From Streptacidiphilus fuscans (GTDB lineage Bacteria; Actinomycetota; Actinomycetes; Streptomycetales; Streptomycetaceae): 64,000 bases of DNA. The position numbers and the translations under genes were made by a program. Numbering within the stretch: position 1 is the first letter of the stretch; each line of letters opens with the position of its first letter. The notes under the pieces are model-generated. The model worked only from the letters and a program-made list of their open reading frames with translations. It was not told the DNA's origin and searched no databases. Shown here piece after piece: positions 16,597 through 24,974 of this stretch. The stretch spans positions 207,844 to 271,843 of the forward strand of contig NZ_JADPRT010000012.1 of the NCBI RefSeq assembly GCF_015690355.1, written 5' to 3'.

Positions 16597-16674
16597 GTCG
16601 ATATGAAGAAGATTCAGCGACACACCGGTCGAAATAGCCGCCCGGCCGTCCCTCACGCCCGTACGGTGTGAAGC

Positions 16675-17742
16675 GTGAGCAGTAGCGGCCTCATTTACGC
16701 GGTCATTGTTGGGGCCTGGGCCGCGTATCTGGTCCCCATGTGGCTCCGCCGTCAGGACGAGCTCAACGAGGCACGTCCGACGGAACGGTTCAGCACGGCC
16801 ATCAGGCTGCTGTCGGGTCGCGCGGCGATGGAGCGGAAGATCTCCCGCCAACTGGAGGAGACCCAGGGGCTCAACCCGCCCGCCGACCTCCCGGCCGAGC
16901 CGCGACGCCCCGCGGCCACGCCTCCTGCGCCTTCCGCACCGCCTGTGCATGCTGCGCCTTCTGCGCCCGTTGCCGCCGCTCCGTCGGTCGCCGGTACGGC
17001 GTCGCGTCGGCGTGCGGCGCTGCTGGCGCGGCGTCGGCGCATGGTGATGGTGCTCTTCGCGGCGTTCACGGTCGGCATGGTCGTGGCTGCGGTCGGCGGT
17101 GTCGCGCTGCTCTGGATCCCCGCCGTCCCGGCGGTGCTCTTCTCGCTCTACATCGCGCAGATGCGTCGACAGGAGCGCCGCCGCTACGAGGTGAAGCTCG
17201 ACCACCGTCTCGCCGCCGAGGCGGCCCAGCGCGTCCGCCAGCAGGCGGCCTCGCGCCGCGTGCAGGAGGCGGAGACGGTGGCGCACCCGGCGCCGCCCGC
17301 GCCGTCCCCGCGGGCTGCCGCGACTCCCGGCGAGGCGACCACGTCCGGCACGGGTGCGCTCGCCGCCTCAGCGGGCGCGGCAGGGCAGGCGGCGCGGACG
17401 GCGCGGTCTGCGCGATCGGCACGGCCGACCGGGCCGACGCCGTCGACGCCCGAGCCTTGGGCGGACGACGACCGGCCCGAGCATGCCTCGCCGTCGACGG
17501 GACGTCCGGGCGACGACGCCTGGAACCCGGTCCCGGTGCCGCTGCCCACCTATGTCACGGCCCCGGTCGCCCCGCGCGCCACCCTGGGCCTGGACCTCTC
17601 CGCGCCGGACACCTACTCCTCGGCACGCGCGCCCCGCAGCCAGGCCCAGCCCCCGGTCCCGCCGCGCCGCCCGGTCCAGCCCCCGGCGACCCCGCTCTTC
17701 GACCAGTACGCCGACGACGCCCCTCGCGCCGCCAACGAGTAA
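16675..17742 (+). CDS. sepX: SepX / GlpR divisome membrane protein, 355 aa
   Basis: Membrane protein conserved in actinobacteria, next to Glp. In Streptomyces, SepX is needed for cell division and hyphal compartmentalisation; in corynebacteria the homologue GlpR is the membrane receptor of Glp. The N-terminal signature 'GLIYAVIVGAWAAYLVPMWLRRQDE' (residues 5-29) is a membrane helix with the conserved basic turn, followed by 'ERFSTAIRLLSGR'. Two further membrane segments lie at about 123-158. The C-terminal 190 residues are Ala/Pro/Arg-rich and probably disordered. The GTG start at 16675 fits the conserved N-terminus. It closes the Moco/Glp operon, 78 bp after rimJ, so it may also have its own promoter. 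Confidence 0.9.
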   Translation: MSSSGLIYAVIVGAWAAYLVPMWLRRQDELNEARPTERFSTAIRLLSGRAAMERKISRQLEETQGLNPPADLPAEPRRPAATPPAPSAPPVHAAPSAPVAAAPSVAGTASRRRAALLARRRRMVMVLFAAFTVGMVVAAVGGVALLWIPAVPAVLFSLYIAQMRRQERRRYEVKLDHRLAAEAAQRVRQQAASRRVQEAETVAHPAPPAPSPRAAATPGEATTSGTGALAASAGAAGQAARTARSARSARPTGPTPSTPEPWADDDRPEHASPSTGRPGDDAWNPVPVPLPTYVTAPVAPRATLGLDLSAPDTYSSARAPRSQAQPPVPPRRPVQPPATPLFDQYADDAPRAANE

Positions 17743-17788
17743 CCCGGTCACGAGTACCCCTCCGGACCTGCTAGAGTTTCTTCTCGTT

Positions 17789-17864
<76 letters not shown>

Positions 17865-17867
17865 CAA

Positions 17868-17902
17868 CAGAGGCCCGGTCGGTTGATCCGACCGGGCCTC
17901 TG
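17868..17902 (+). terminator. Terminator of tRNA-Ala
   Basis: A perfect 15-bp stem, CAGAGGCCCGGTCGG (17868-17882) with its complement at 17888-17902 and a five-base loop, starts six bases after the tRNA. Confidence 0.9.
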
Positions 17903-17948
17903 GCATATGGTGCGGGCGCTGTTGGCCGTGTGACTGGCGTGGGTGTGA

Positions 17949-18067
17949 CGCGCATCACCGGTGCGGCTGGGGATCTCTGAGAAAGCCGCGTTCGTACGGT
18001 CCCTGGGGGCCGACGAGGTCATCGAGTCCCGCAGCAACCTCGGCAAGGTGGTTCTGGTCCGCGGTTG
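17949..18067 (+). pseudogene. Remnant of a zinc-type NADP-dependent (quinone) oxidoreductase
   Basis: The frame ending at TGA 18065-18067 reads, in order, an internal piece of a medium-chain oxidoreductase ('EKAAFVRSLGADEVIESR', the segment after the Rossmann glycine motif) fused directly to the family's extreme C-terminus ('LGKVVLVRG'). In intact relatives more than 100 residues separate these pieces. There is no N-terminal catalytic domain. The remnant is therefore a gene with both its 5' part and an internal segment deleted. It sits just downstream of the tRNA-Ala terminator, a common place for insertion and loss. Confidence 0.7.
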
Positions 18068-18114
18068 AGGACCGGGGCGGCCCGGTCGGTGGGCGGTGCG
18101 GGATCATCGTCCCC

Positions 18115-18720
18115 ATGGCCGAGCCGCAGACGCAGTCAGAGGCACACTCCCAGGCGCAATCCAACGCGCACTCCCGCGCGCACGCCCAGCGCACTCCGTT
18201 CCAGGTCCGCCGGGTCACCCCCGGTGAGTGGCGGGAGCTCCGCGCACTGCGGCTGGAGGCGCTCGACGACGCCCCGTCGGCGTTCAGCACCACCCGTGCC
18301 GCAAGTGAGGACCTCCCCGATACGGCCTGGAAGGCCCAGACCGTATCGGGGGCTTCCGCCCGGAACGCCGCGCTCTTCGTCGCGGTCGATCCGGGCGGCG
18401 CCTGGTTGGGCATGGCGGGCGCGGCGCCGATTCCGGACGTGGTGGACCACGCCCATATCCACGGGGTCTACGTGACCCCCGCCCACCGGGGCCCGCACGG
18501 ACCGGCGGCCGAACTGGTGGCGGCGGCGGTCGACTTCGCCCGCCGCCACATCGACGTCGGCCACCTGACGTTGGGCGTCCACGAGGCCAACGTCCGTGCC
18601 CAGGCCTTCTACCGCCGCGTCGGCTTCGAGCCGTCGGGCCTGCGCGTCCCGTATGTGCTCAACCCCGACGAGCAGTTGGTCATCCTCCGCTACCCGAAGT
18701 TCCGGGACGAGGAGGGCTGA
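18115..18720 (+). CDS. GNAT family N-acetyltransferase, 201 aa
   Basis: Cytosolic acetyltransferase. Residues 1-26 are Gln/Ser/Ala/His-rich and unconserved. The GNAT domain runs from about 28 ('FQVRRVTPGEWRELRALRLEALDDAPSAF'). It has a beta-strand/pyrophosphate-loop region 'HIHGVYVTPAHRGPHGPAAELVAAA', where the usual R/QxxGxG/A acetyl-CoA loop reads RGPHGPA, and a C-terminal 'GVHEANVRAQAFYRRVGFEPSG'. The substrate is unknown; this subgroup often acts on small amines or protein N-termini. The gene is single and convergent with the amidohydrolase gene. Confidence 0.85.
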   Translation: MAEPQTQSEAHSQAQSNAHSRAHAQRTPFQVRRVTPGEWRELRALRLEALDDAPSAFSTTRAASEDLPDTAWKAQTVSGASARNAALFVAVDPGGAWLGMAGAAPIPDVVDHAHIHGVYVTPAHRGPHGPAAELVAAAVDFARRHIDVGHLTLGVHEANVRAQAFYRRVGFEPSGLRVPYVLNPDEQLVILRYPKFRDEEG

Positions 18721-18748
18721 CGCTGGTCCAGGCGGCCCGGCCCGGCGC

Positions 18749-20416
18749 TCAGCCGAACGACGGCGCGCGGTGCACGATCTCGCCCCCCACCGTGGAGAGT
18801 TCGACGTGGGTGTCGAGGATCTCGCGCGGGTCGCTGATCGCGAAGAGGTCCCGGGAGAGCAGGACCAGGTCGGCGTGCTTGCCCGGGGTGAGGGAGCCGA
18901 GCCGGTCGTCCAGGTGGTTCGCCCAGGCGCTGCCCATGGTGTAGCCGTGCAGGGCCGTCGTCAGGTCGACGGTCTCCTCCGGCATCCAGGCCGGGCCGCC
19001 GTTGAGGCCCTGGCGGGTGACCGCCGTGTAGATGCCGACCATCGGGTCCATCTCGGCGACGTTCCAGTCGCTGGAGAAGGCGAGCCGGGTGCCCGCGCGG
19101 TGCAGGCTGCGCATCGGCCAGGCCTTGGACCAGCGTTCCTTGCCCACCGCCTCCGCCCAGTCCTGGCCCGGACCCGCGATGTCGGGCGCGCAGTGACGCG
19201 GCTGCATGCAGGCGACGACGCCGAGTTCGGCGAAGCGCGGCAGGTCCGCCGGGTCCAGGCACTCGACGTGGACGACCTGGTGGCGGGAGTCACGCGTGCC
19301 GTTGACGTCGCGCGCGTGCTCGAAGGCGTCCAGCACGGTGCGGATGCCGCGGTCGCCGGTGGCGTGCACGAAGAGCTGGAACCCGAGCGCGTCCAACTCG
19401 GCGACGGTGTCGGCGAACTCCTGCGGCGGGTAGAAGGTCTCGCCGCGGTGGTGGGCGTGCCCGGCGTAGGGCTCGAGCAGCGCGGCCGTGTGCGGCTCGA
19501 CGACATCGTCGATGTAGAGCTTGAGCGCGCGGACGCGCATCCGGTCGTCGGCGTGGTGACGGGCGGCGTTGAGGAACTCCGCCAGGTCGCGCTGGGTGGT
19601 CCCGCGCGGGTGGAAGAGCGCGGCGACGAGGCGGGAGCGCAGCCGGCCCTCGGCTGCGGCGCGCTGGAACAACTCCAGGTCGTCGAGGGAGTTCTGCGGC
19701 TCGACGACCGTGGTGATGCCGAAGCGCGCGGCCATGTCCAGGCTGCCGCACAGCCGTTGGTACTGCCGGTCCGGATGCGCCCACGGGACGCCCGCCGCCT
19801 GGAGCGCGCGGTGGCCGTCGCGGGACAGGCCGCGCACGGCGAAGTCGGTGAGGAACCCGGTGGGTCGGCCGGTCGCCGGATCCTTCTGCACGGTGCCGTA
19901 CGGCGTCTGCTCGACCGAGGCGTCGATGCCGAGCAGGCGCAGCGCAGCCGTGTTGAGCCAGGCGGTGTGGACGTCGTAGCTCAGCACCAGCGCCGGACGG
20001 TCGCCGGTGAACCGGTCGAGGTCCGCCGCGGTGGGCATGCGGCCGTCGGGGATCGCCGAGTAGTCGAAGGCCTCGGCCTCCACCCAGTGAGCGTCCGGGT
20101 GCGCGTCCAGCCAGGCGGTGATCCGTGCGCCGATCTCCTCCAGCGTGCGGGCGCCTGCCAGTTGGACGCAGGCGGAGTCCGAGCCGAGGCGGACGTGGTT
20201 GTGCGCGTCGACGAAGCCCGGCAGCAGCAGGCGGCCTCCGGCGTCGACGACCTCGGTCGCCGGTCCGCGCAGGTGGGACCAGTCGGCCTCGTCGCCGACC
20301 CAGGTGATGACGCCGTCGCGGACGGCCAGGGCCTCGGCGCGGGGGAGCGCGGGGTCGACGGTGTGGACGTGGGCGTTGTGGATGATCAGGTCGGCGGGGG
20401 CTGCGCTGTCGTTCAC
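18749..20416 (-). CDS. Amidohydrolase family protein (YtcJ-like), 555 aa
   Basis: Metal-dependent hydrolase of the amidohydrolase superfamily, YtcJ type. The N-terminal composite domain ends in 'LLLPGFVDAHNHVRLG', where HNH provides the first metal ligands. 'LYIDDVVEPHTAALLEPY' and 'FQLFVHATGDRGIRTVLDAFE' supply the next strand ligands, 'QVVHVECLDPADLPRFAELGVVACMQPRH' another His, and 'AFSSDWNVAEMDPMVGIYTAVTR' the catalytic Asp. A C-terminal 'GSLTPGKHADLVLLSRD' is typical. The GTG start overlaps the stop of the APC permease gene as GTGA, so they form an operon. An imported amide or cyclic amine is the likely substrate, by context only. Confidence 0.87.
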   Translation of the reverse strand: MNDSAAPADLIIHNAHVHTVDPALPRAEALAVRDGVITWVGDEADWSHLRGPATEVVDAGGRLLLPGFVDAHNHVRLGSDSACVQLAGARTLEEIGARITAWLDAHPDAHWVEAEAFDYSAIPDGRMPTAADLDRFTGDRPALVLSYDVHTAWLNTAALRLLGIDASVEQTPYGTVQKDPATGRPTGFLTDFAVRGLSRDGHRALQAAGVPWAHPDRQYQRLCGSLDMAARFGITTVVEPQNSLDDLELFQRAAAEGRLRSRLVAALFHPRGTTQRDLAEFLNAARHHADDRMRVRALKLYIDDVVEPHTAALLEPYAGHAHHRGETFYPPQEFADTVAELDALGFQLFVHATGDRGIRTVLDAFEHARDVNGTRDSRHQVVHVECLDPADLPRFAELGVVACMQPRHCAPDIAGPGQDWAEAVGKERWSKAWPMRSLHRAGTRLAFSSDWNVAEMDPMVGIYTAVTRQGLNGGPAWMPEETVDLTTALHGYTMGSAWANHLDDRLGSLTPGKHADLVLLSRDLFAISDPREILDTHVELSTVGGEIVHRAPSFG

Positions 20417-21906
20417 GGGTTCTCCGAGCTGAGGGCCGAGGCGTCGGCCGAGATGGCGGCGGGGGACACGGCGGATTCGGCGTCCGGGCCGGACTGCGGC
20501 GCGGCGTCGGTGCGCTGGTCGGCGGGCAGGCTGAGCTGCCAGTGGGTTGCGTGGCGCGGACGCAGGTAGAGCAGCCAGTAGAGCGCGCCGACCGCGAGGA
20601 CGATGCCGGTGATCGTCAGGTCGTGCGCGGTCTGCTGCGTCAGCACGTAGGCCAGCGCGACCGTGGTGATCAGCGGCGGGATCGGCCACAGCGGCATCCG
20701 CCAGGCCTGGGTGGCCCGGTGACGCTTCGTCCGGGCGGCGAGGGCGGCGACGCCGAGCAGCAGGTAGATGACGGCGACGACCACGCCGGTGAAGCCGAGC
20801 AGCGAGTTGATGTCGACGGCCAGCGCGAGCACCACGCCCGGCAGGCCGATCCCGAGGGTGGCGACCCACGGCGAGCCCCAACGCGGGTGGATCCGGCCGA
20901 GCGCGCGGTTGAGCGGGTCGGGCCAGGTGCGGTCGCGCGCGGAGGCGAAGAGCACGCGGCCGTTCTGCAGCACCATCACGATGACCGCGTTGAGGATGGC
21001 CGCGGCGATGCAGAGGCTGACGAAGGTCCCGACGCCGCTGCCCGCCCAGGAGGTCACGATCGCGACCAGGTCCCCCGAGGCGAGCTGGTCCGGCGAACTG
21101 ACACCGAGGCAGATCGCGGCCACCGGAACGGTGATGACGACCACGCCCGCGAGCAGCGACCACAGCACGGTCCGGGCCACGGTGCGGCGCGGCTCGACCA
21201 GGTCCTCGGAGAGGTAGATGGCGGTGCCGAAGCCGTTGTAGGTGAACAGGGCGACGGCGAGCCCGGAGACGAGCAGCCCGACGGTCAGCGGGGAGGTGTG
21301 GCCGTGCCCGTCGGGCACGACGGCGTGCAGCAGCGACGAGACCGGCTGCCGCGCGTGGGCGAAGCCCAGCACGCTGACCACGGCCGCGGCGAGCATCTCG
21401 ATGCCCAGGAAGATGCCGGTGATCAGGGCGTTCGACTTGATGTCCAGCACGCCGACCAGCACCGAGATCAGCATCACCGCGCCACCCGCGTAGCGCGGGT
21501 CGACGTGGACGACGGCGCCGATGTAGTCGGACGTGCCGAGCGCGATGATCGGCGGGATGACGATCAGCGAGACGATCGAGATGACGAAGACCAGCCAGCC
21601 CGTCATCCGGCCCAGCAGCTGCCCGACGATCGAGTACTCGCCGCCCGCGCTCGGCACCAGCGTGCCCAACTCGGCGTAGCAGAGGCCGACTCCGAGCGAG
21701 AGCACGGCCGCGATCAGCAGCGCCTCGACGGTGCCGCTGCCCAGCGAGGTCAGCAGCGGCGGCACGACGATGAAGAGCGAGGAGGCCGGGGTGACACAGG
21801 AGAGCGTGAGCATGACGGCGCCGAAGACGCCGAGCGAGCGAGGGAGTTCGGCGGGCCGGACGGGATCGGCGGAGGAGGAGCCGGGAGTGGGCGAGGGCGC
21901 GGGCAT
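20413..21906 (-). CDS. APC superfamily amino acid/polyamine permease, 497 aa
   Basis: A 12-helix transporter of the amino acid-polyamine-organocation superfamily. The start region 'LGVFGAVMLTLSCVTPASSLFIVVP' is helix 1 with the unwound substrate-binding stretch. 'AELGTLVPSAGGEYSIVGQLLGRM' is the conserved loop before helix 3, and 'NGFGTAIYLSEDLVEPRRTVART' is helix 6 and the following loop. The ATG at 21904-21906 is used; frame extension upstream runs into the promoter region. Translational overlap with the amidohydrolase and the neighbouring Lrp-type regulator suggest an amine or amino-acid uptake and breakdown operon. Confidence 0.9.
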   Translation of the reverse strand: MPAPSPTPGSSSADPVRPAELPRSLGVFGAVMLTLSCVTPASSLFIVVPPLLTSLGSGTVEALLIAAVLSLGVGLCYAELGTLVPSAGGEYSIVGQLLGRMTGWLVFVISIVSLIVIPPIIALGTSDYIGAVVHVDPRYAGGAVMLISVLVGVLDIKSNALITGIFLGIEMLAAAVVSVLGFAHARQPVSSLLHAVVPDGHGHTSPLTVGLLVSGLAVALFTYNGFGTAIYLSEDLVEPRRTVARTVLWSLLAGVVVITVPVAAICLGVSSPDQLASGDLVAIVTSWAGSGVGTFVSLCIAAAILNAVIVMVLQNGRVLFASARDRTWPDPLNRALGRIHPRWGSPWVATLGIGLPGVVLALAVDINSLLGFTGVVVAVIYLLLGVAALAARTKRHRATQAWRMPLWPIPPLITTVALAYVLTQQTAHDLTITGIVLAVGALYWLLYLRPRHATHWQLSLPADQRTDAAPQSGPDAESAVSPAAISADASALSSENP

Positions 21907-22000
21907 CGGGCACCGACTTTCAGCGGGCGGACGCGGTGTGGGGGTCCGGCCATTGAAAGGCAGGTGAAAAGATGGCGTCAATATCACTGGGATAACTAAT

Positions 22001-22014
22001 CGCAGTGCATTGCG
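22001..22014. promoter_or_regulatory. Dyad upstream of the permease-amidohydrolase operon
   Basis: CGCAGTG-CATTGCG is a 14-bp dyad with one mismatched pair, in an A+T-rich promoter region 95 bp before the permease start. It is a candidate site for the adjacent Lrp/AsnC-type regulator. Confidence 0.35.
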
Positions 22015-22055
22015 CTTGATTTGGGCGATTCATTTGTCACCGGCGAGTACGGATA

Positions 22056-22973
22056 TCAATCCGCCGGTCGGAGCGGCGAAACGTGTGTGTAGTCCTCCTT
22101 GACGATGTCCAGGTGGACCCACGATTCGGACCGGTTGACGCCCGCCAGCCCCTGCAGCCGGTCCAGCGTGGCGAGCAGCCGGGCGCGGTCCGGGGCGTCG
22201 ACCCCGCAGACCAGATCGAACCGCCCGTTTCCGGACATCACAAAGTTGACCCCCTCCAGGGCCGAGGCCGCCTCTGCGACGGGGCCGACCGGTCCGCCGA
22301 CGCCGAGCCCGATCCCGGCGGCCTCGCGGACGCCGATCGCCGCCGACGCGACCAGGCCGGTCACGTGCACCGCGCCGGCGTCCAGCATCCGCAGCACCCG
22401 GGCGCGGGTGGCCGCCTGGGAGAGCCCGATCCGCGCCGCCAGGTCGGCGTAGCTGCTGCGACCGTCGCGCTGGAGCAGGGCGAGCAGCATCCGGTCCCGG
22501 TCGTCCAGCTCCAGTGGGCCGTGCAGCGACGGCCTCGGCACGGCGGGCGAGTAGGCGTCCCTGACCAGCTCCGTGCAGCGGAAGACCTCGATCCCGCGCA
22601 CGCCGGGAGCCGCGCGGAGCAGCGCCAGCTCCGTTTCCAGCGCCGCGGTGTCGCGGACGCGCACGTCGGCGACCAGATGGCGGCGGCCCGCCGTGCGGGA
22701 CAGGAACATCACCGCACCGCGTCCGGCCAGCGTCCGGGCCGCCTCGGCGCTGTCGCCTACGACCTCCACGGAGACGTGGGCCAGCGTGCGCAGGCCGAGC
22801 ACCTCCGGCGCGACGATGCCCACGACCCGGACCTCGCGCCGTTCCAGCAGCCGCTGCACCCGGGCGCGGGCCGCCTCGCGGGAGATGCCGACCGCCGTCG
22901 CCAGGTCCTGGAAGGAGGTACGCCCGTCCCGTTGCAGCACCGCGACCAGGGCGGCATCGGTGGCGTCGAACAT
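22056..22973 (-). CDS. Double-module Lrp/AsnC family transcriptional regulator, 305 aa
   Basis: Two complete Lrp/AsnC units in one chain. The first helix-turn-helix is 'DAALVAVLQRDGRTSFQDLATAVGISREAARARVQRLL' with an effector-binding (RAM) domain after it. The second is 'DRDRMLLALLQRDGRSSYADLAARIGLSQAATRARVLRML', followed by another RAM domain. Such tandem regulators are common in actinobacteria and usually sense an amino acid or amine. The ATG at 22971-22973 has TGGAG upstream. The gene lies directly upstream of the permease-amidohydrolase operon, the probable target, and in the same orientation. Confidence 0.9.
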   Translation of the reverse strand: MFDATDAALVAVLQRDGRTSFQDLATAVGISREAARARVQRLLERREVRVVGIVAPEVLGLRTLAHVSVEVVGDSAEAARTLAGRGAVMFLSRTAGRRHLVADVRVRDTAALETELALLRAAPGVRGIEVFRCTELVRDAYSPAVPRPSLHGPLELDDRDRMLLALLQRDGRSSYADLAARIGLSQAATRARVLRMLDAGAVHVTGLVASAAIGVREAAGIGLGVGGPVGPVAEAASALEGVNFVMSGNGRFDLVCGVDAPDRARLLATLDRLQGLAGVNRSESWVHLDIVKEDYTHVSPLRPAD

Positions 22974-23023
22974 CGCGGGCTCCAGGCACTCGGTGGACGG
23001 GCGGTCGGTGGACGGGACCTGCC

Positions 23024-23605
23024 TCACCGTAGCCCGGCGGCCCAGGCGCGGAGGCGCTCGAAGTCCGGCTCACGCAGGCCCACGTTCGGGTCGATGCGCA
23101 ACAGCAGGGCCGGGGCCGGATGGTGGGTGGCCACCCACGTCTCGTCGGCCGCGGTCACCTCGTCGTCGACCCAGGCAAAGGGACGACCGGCCGCCGCCGC
23201 GACGACCTCGGGGGTCTTCCAGTAGAGCGGGCCCGGCTCGCCGATCAGCGTGCCCTCCCAGGTGATCCAGGGGAGCGGAGGCAGACCGATCAGCGGCCCG
23301 ACGAAGCCGTTGGCGTCCTCCTCCCAGGTGGAGGCCCAGGCCAGCTCGTAGGGGAGGGCCGCCAGCTGTGCGCCGTGCGCGGGGTTGAGCCAGACCGGGA
23401 GCGGTCGTGGCTCTGCCCAGGGGCGGCCCCAGGCTTCGAGTCGGGCGCGTTCCATCTCCTCCCAGCGGGGCGGCATCAGGTGGTGTTCCTGGTAGCCCGT
23501 CGGGAGGTGGTCCGGCATGGCCGCATAGGGGTTGAGCGGGCCGTCGATGTCCAGGAAGAGGACGGGCTTCCGCCGCTCGCCGGCCTCGCCTGCCCCGGCG
23601 GTCAT
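23024..23605 (-). CDS. HAD-like hydrolase domain protein, 193 aa
   Basis: The N-terminal 'PVLFLDIDGPLNPY' is a HAD superfamily motif I (DxDG, nucleophile plus acid Asp). 'ELAWASTWEEDANGF' sits at motif II and 'PFAWVDDEVTAADETWV' resembles motif IV acidic residues. The insert between them is Pro/Trp-rich. This form occurs in actinobacteria as an uncharacterised HAD-domain protein. A phosphatase or phosphotransferase activity is possible. The ATG at 23603-23605 overlaps the stop of the sulfurtransferase gene by four bases. Confidence 0.75.
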   Translation of the reverse strand: MTAGAGEAGERRKPVLFLDIDGPLNPYAAMPDHLPTGYQEHHLMPPRWEEMERARLEAWGRPWAEPRPLPVWLNPAHGAQLAALPYELAWASTWEEDANGFVGPLIGLPPLPWITWEGTLIGEPGPLYWKTPEVVAAAAGRPFAWVDDEVTAADETWVATHHPAPALLLRIDPNVGLREPDFERLRAWAAGLR

Positions 23606-24441
23606 GGGCCCGTCACGACGGGCAGGTCGGACGGCAGACCCCACTCGCTCCACGACCCGTCGTAGACCGCGAGTTGGGACGCGCCGTCCAGCCCGGCGAC
23701 CGTGGCCCCGAGCGCGAGCACGCAGGCGGTGACGCCCGAGCCGCAGCTGAACAGCAGCTGGGACGGCGTCGGGCCGAACCGGGACCGGAGCTCCTCCGGC
23801 GGGAGGAGGCGGCCGGTGGCGTCCTGGAGCGCGGTGAACGGCAGGTTCCGCGCGCCCGGCATATGGCCGCCGCGCAGACCCTCCCGGGGTTCCGGCGCCT
23901 CGCCGGTGTAGCGCTCGTGCGCCCGCGCGTCCAGCACTGACGCCGAGGGGTCGGACAGGGCGGCCAGCACCGCCCGACTGTCGACGAACATCCCGGGCTG
24001 CGGGCGCGCCGTGAACGTGCCGGGCGCGGCGGGGTGCTGCAGCTCCGTCTGTTCGGGCAGCCCTGCCGCGGACCAGGCGGGCAGGCCGCCGTCGAGCACG
24101 GCGACGCGGTCGAAGCCGACCGCGCGCAGCATCCACCAGGCGCGGGCGGACGAGTAGATGCCCGCGTTGTCGTAGACCACGACCGTGCTCGACGCGTTCA
24201 GCCCGAGCGCGCGCAGCTCGCGCGCCAACTCCTCGGCGCCGGGCATGGTGTGCGGCAGCGGGCTGCTCCGGTCGGACATCGGCCCGTCCAGATCGAAGAG
24301 GCGCGCACCCGGAATCGCGGGCACCTCGCGCCGGTGCCCGCCCACGCTCGCGTCGAGCACCAGCAGGTCGGCGCTGCCGAGCCGCTCCGCCAGCCACTCG
24401 ACGCCGACCAGGGGACCGGGGAGGTCCAGGGACAGGGACAT
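23602..24441 (-). CDS. sseA: Sulfurtransferase of the 3-mercaptopyruvate type (two rhodanese domains), 279 aa
   Basis: Tandem rhodanese fold. The inactive N-terminal domain ends 'VVVYDNAGIYSSARAWWMLRAVGFDRVAVLDGGLPAW'. The C-terminal domain carries the catalytic loop 'CGSGVTAC' with C233. A CGSGVT loop is typical of 3-mercaptopyruvate sulfurtransferases; thiosulfate enzymes usually have a basic CRxGVT loop. 'VLDARAHERYTGEAPEPREGLRGGHMPGARNLPF' precedes it. Role: transfer of sulfur from mercaptopyruvate to a thiol acceptor in the cytosol. It is translationally coupled to the HAD gene downstream and lies 29 bp after ridA in the same direction. Confidence 0.9.
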   Translation of the reverse strand: MSLSLDLPGPLVGVEWLAERLGSADLLVLDASVGGHRREVPAIPGARLFDLDGPMSDRSSPLPHTMPGAEELARELRALGLNASSTVVVYDNAGIYSSARAWWMLRAVGFDRVAVLDGGLPAWSAAGLPEQTELQHPAAPGTFTARPQPGMFVDSRAVLAALSDPSASVLDARAHERYTGEAPEPREGLRGGHMPGARNLPFTALQDATGRLLPPEELRSRFGPTPSQLLFSCGSGVTACVLALGATVAGLDGASQLAVYDGSWSEWGLPSDLPVVTGP

Positions 24442-24470
24442 GAGCGTCGCCTCTCGGTTCGTCGCGGCTC

Positions 24471-24875
24471 TTACGGCGCGGTGAGAACTGCCAAGGCGTC
24501 GACCTCGACCCGGAACCCGGGGTGCACCAGCGCGCTGACCTGGACCAGCGAACTGGCCGGAGGCTGCACGGTGTCGACGAACTCGTCCCTGACCGTGCGG
24601 AAGGCCTGGAGGTCGTCGAGATCCACCAGGTAGACGGTCAACTTGATGACGTGCCGCCAGTCCGCCCCGGAGGCGTTCAGGGCGGTGCCGATGTTGCGGA
24701 AGACCTGGCGGAGCTGGGCGACCGCGTCGCCTTCGGCCCCGACGAGCCTGCCCTCGGCGTCGAGGGGAACCTGGCCGGAGATCGCGATCAGCGGCCCTTG
24801 GGCCACCACGGCATGGCTGTAGCCGTTCGCTGGAGGCATGCCGTCCGGGCGGACGAGGTGGCGCATGGAAGTCAC
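24471..24875 (-). CDS. ridA: RidA family enamine/imine deaminase, 134 aa
   Basis: Cytosolic YjgF/YER057c/UK114 protein; family members hydrolyse reactive enamine or imine intermediates made by PLP enzymes. 'GYSHAVVAQGPLIAISGQVPLD' and 'QLRQVFRNIGTALNASGADWRHVIKLTVYLVD' match the family. The region usually containing the active-site arginine reads 'PPASSLVQVSALVHPGFRVEVDA', where the canonical P-x-R-S arginine is replaced (PPASS). True deaminase activity is therefore doubtful and a relative of the RidA subgroups is more likely. A GTG at 24873-24875 or an ATG nine bases later may be used. It lies upstream of the sulfurtransferase gene. Confidence 0.85.
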   Translation of the reverse strand: MTSMRHLVRPDGMPPANGYSHAVVAQGPLIAISGQVPLDAEGRLVGAEGDAVAQLRQVFRNIGTALNASGADWRHVIKLTVYLVDLDDLQAFRTVRDEFVDTVQPPASSLVQVSALVHPGFRVEVDALAVLTAP

Positions 24876-24930
24876 ACCGCCTGTCTACCACCCTCACGGG
24901 GCAACCGGAGGAGATTGTCGCGCCGACAGC

Positions 24931-24960
24931 GCGGGCGCGCGGCACGGGCCGCGCGCCCGC
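24931..24960 (-). terminator. Terminator closing the peptide/M50 cassette
   Basis: A perfect 13-bp G/C stem (24931-24943 with 24948-24960) and a four-base loop, 14 bp beyond the stop of the secreted-protein gene on the minus strand. It separates the cassette from ridA. Confidence 0.8.
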
Positions 24961-24974
24961 GGGGGTAGCCCTCG

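Noticed and set aside
18590..20569. 657-codon plus-strand frame
   Set aside because: Antisense to the amidohydrolase gene, with no recognisable motif and no ribosome-binding site.
20417..21913. N-terminal extension of the amidohydrolase frame to 1054 codons
   Set aside because: The extension overlaps the APC permease gene in another frame and lacks domain content; the GTGA overlap start at 20416 is supported by GGAGA.
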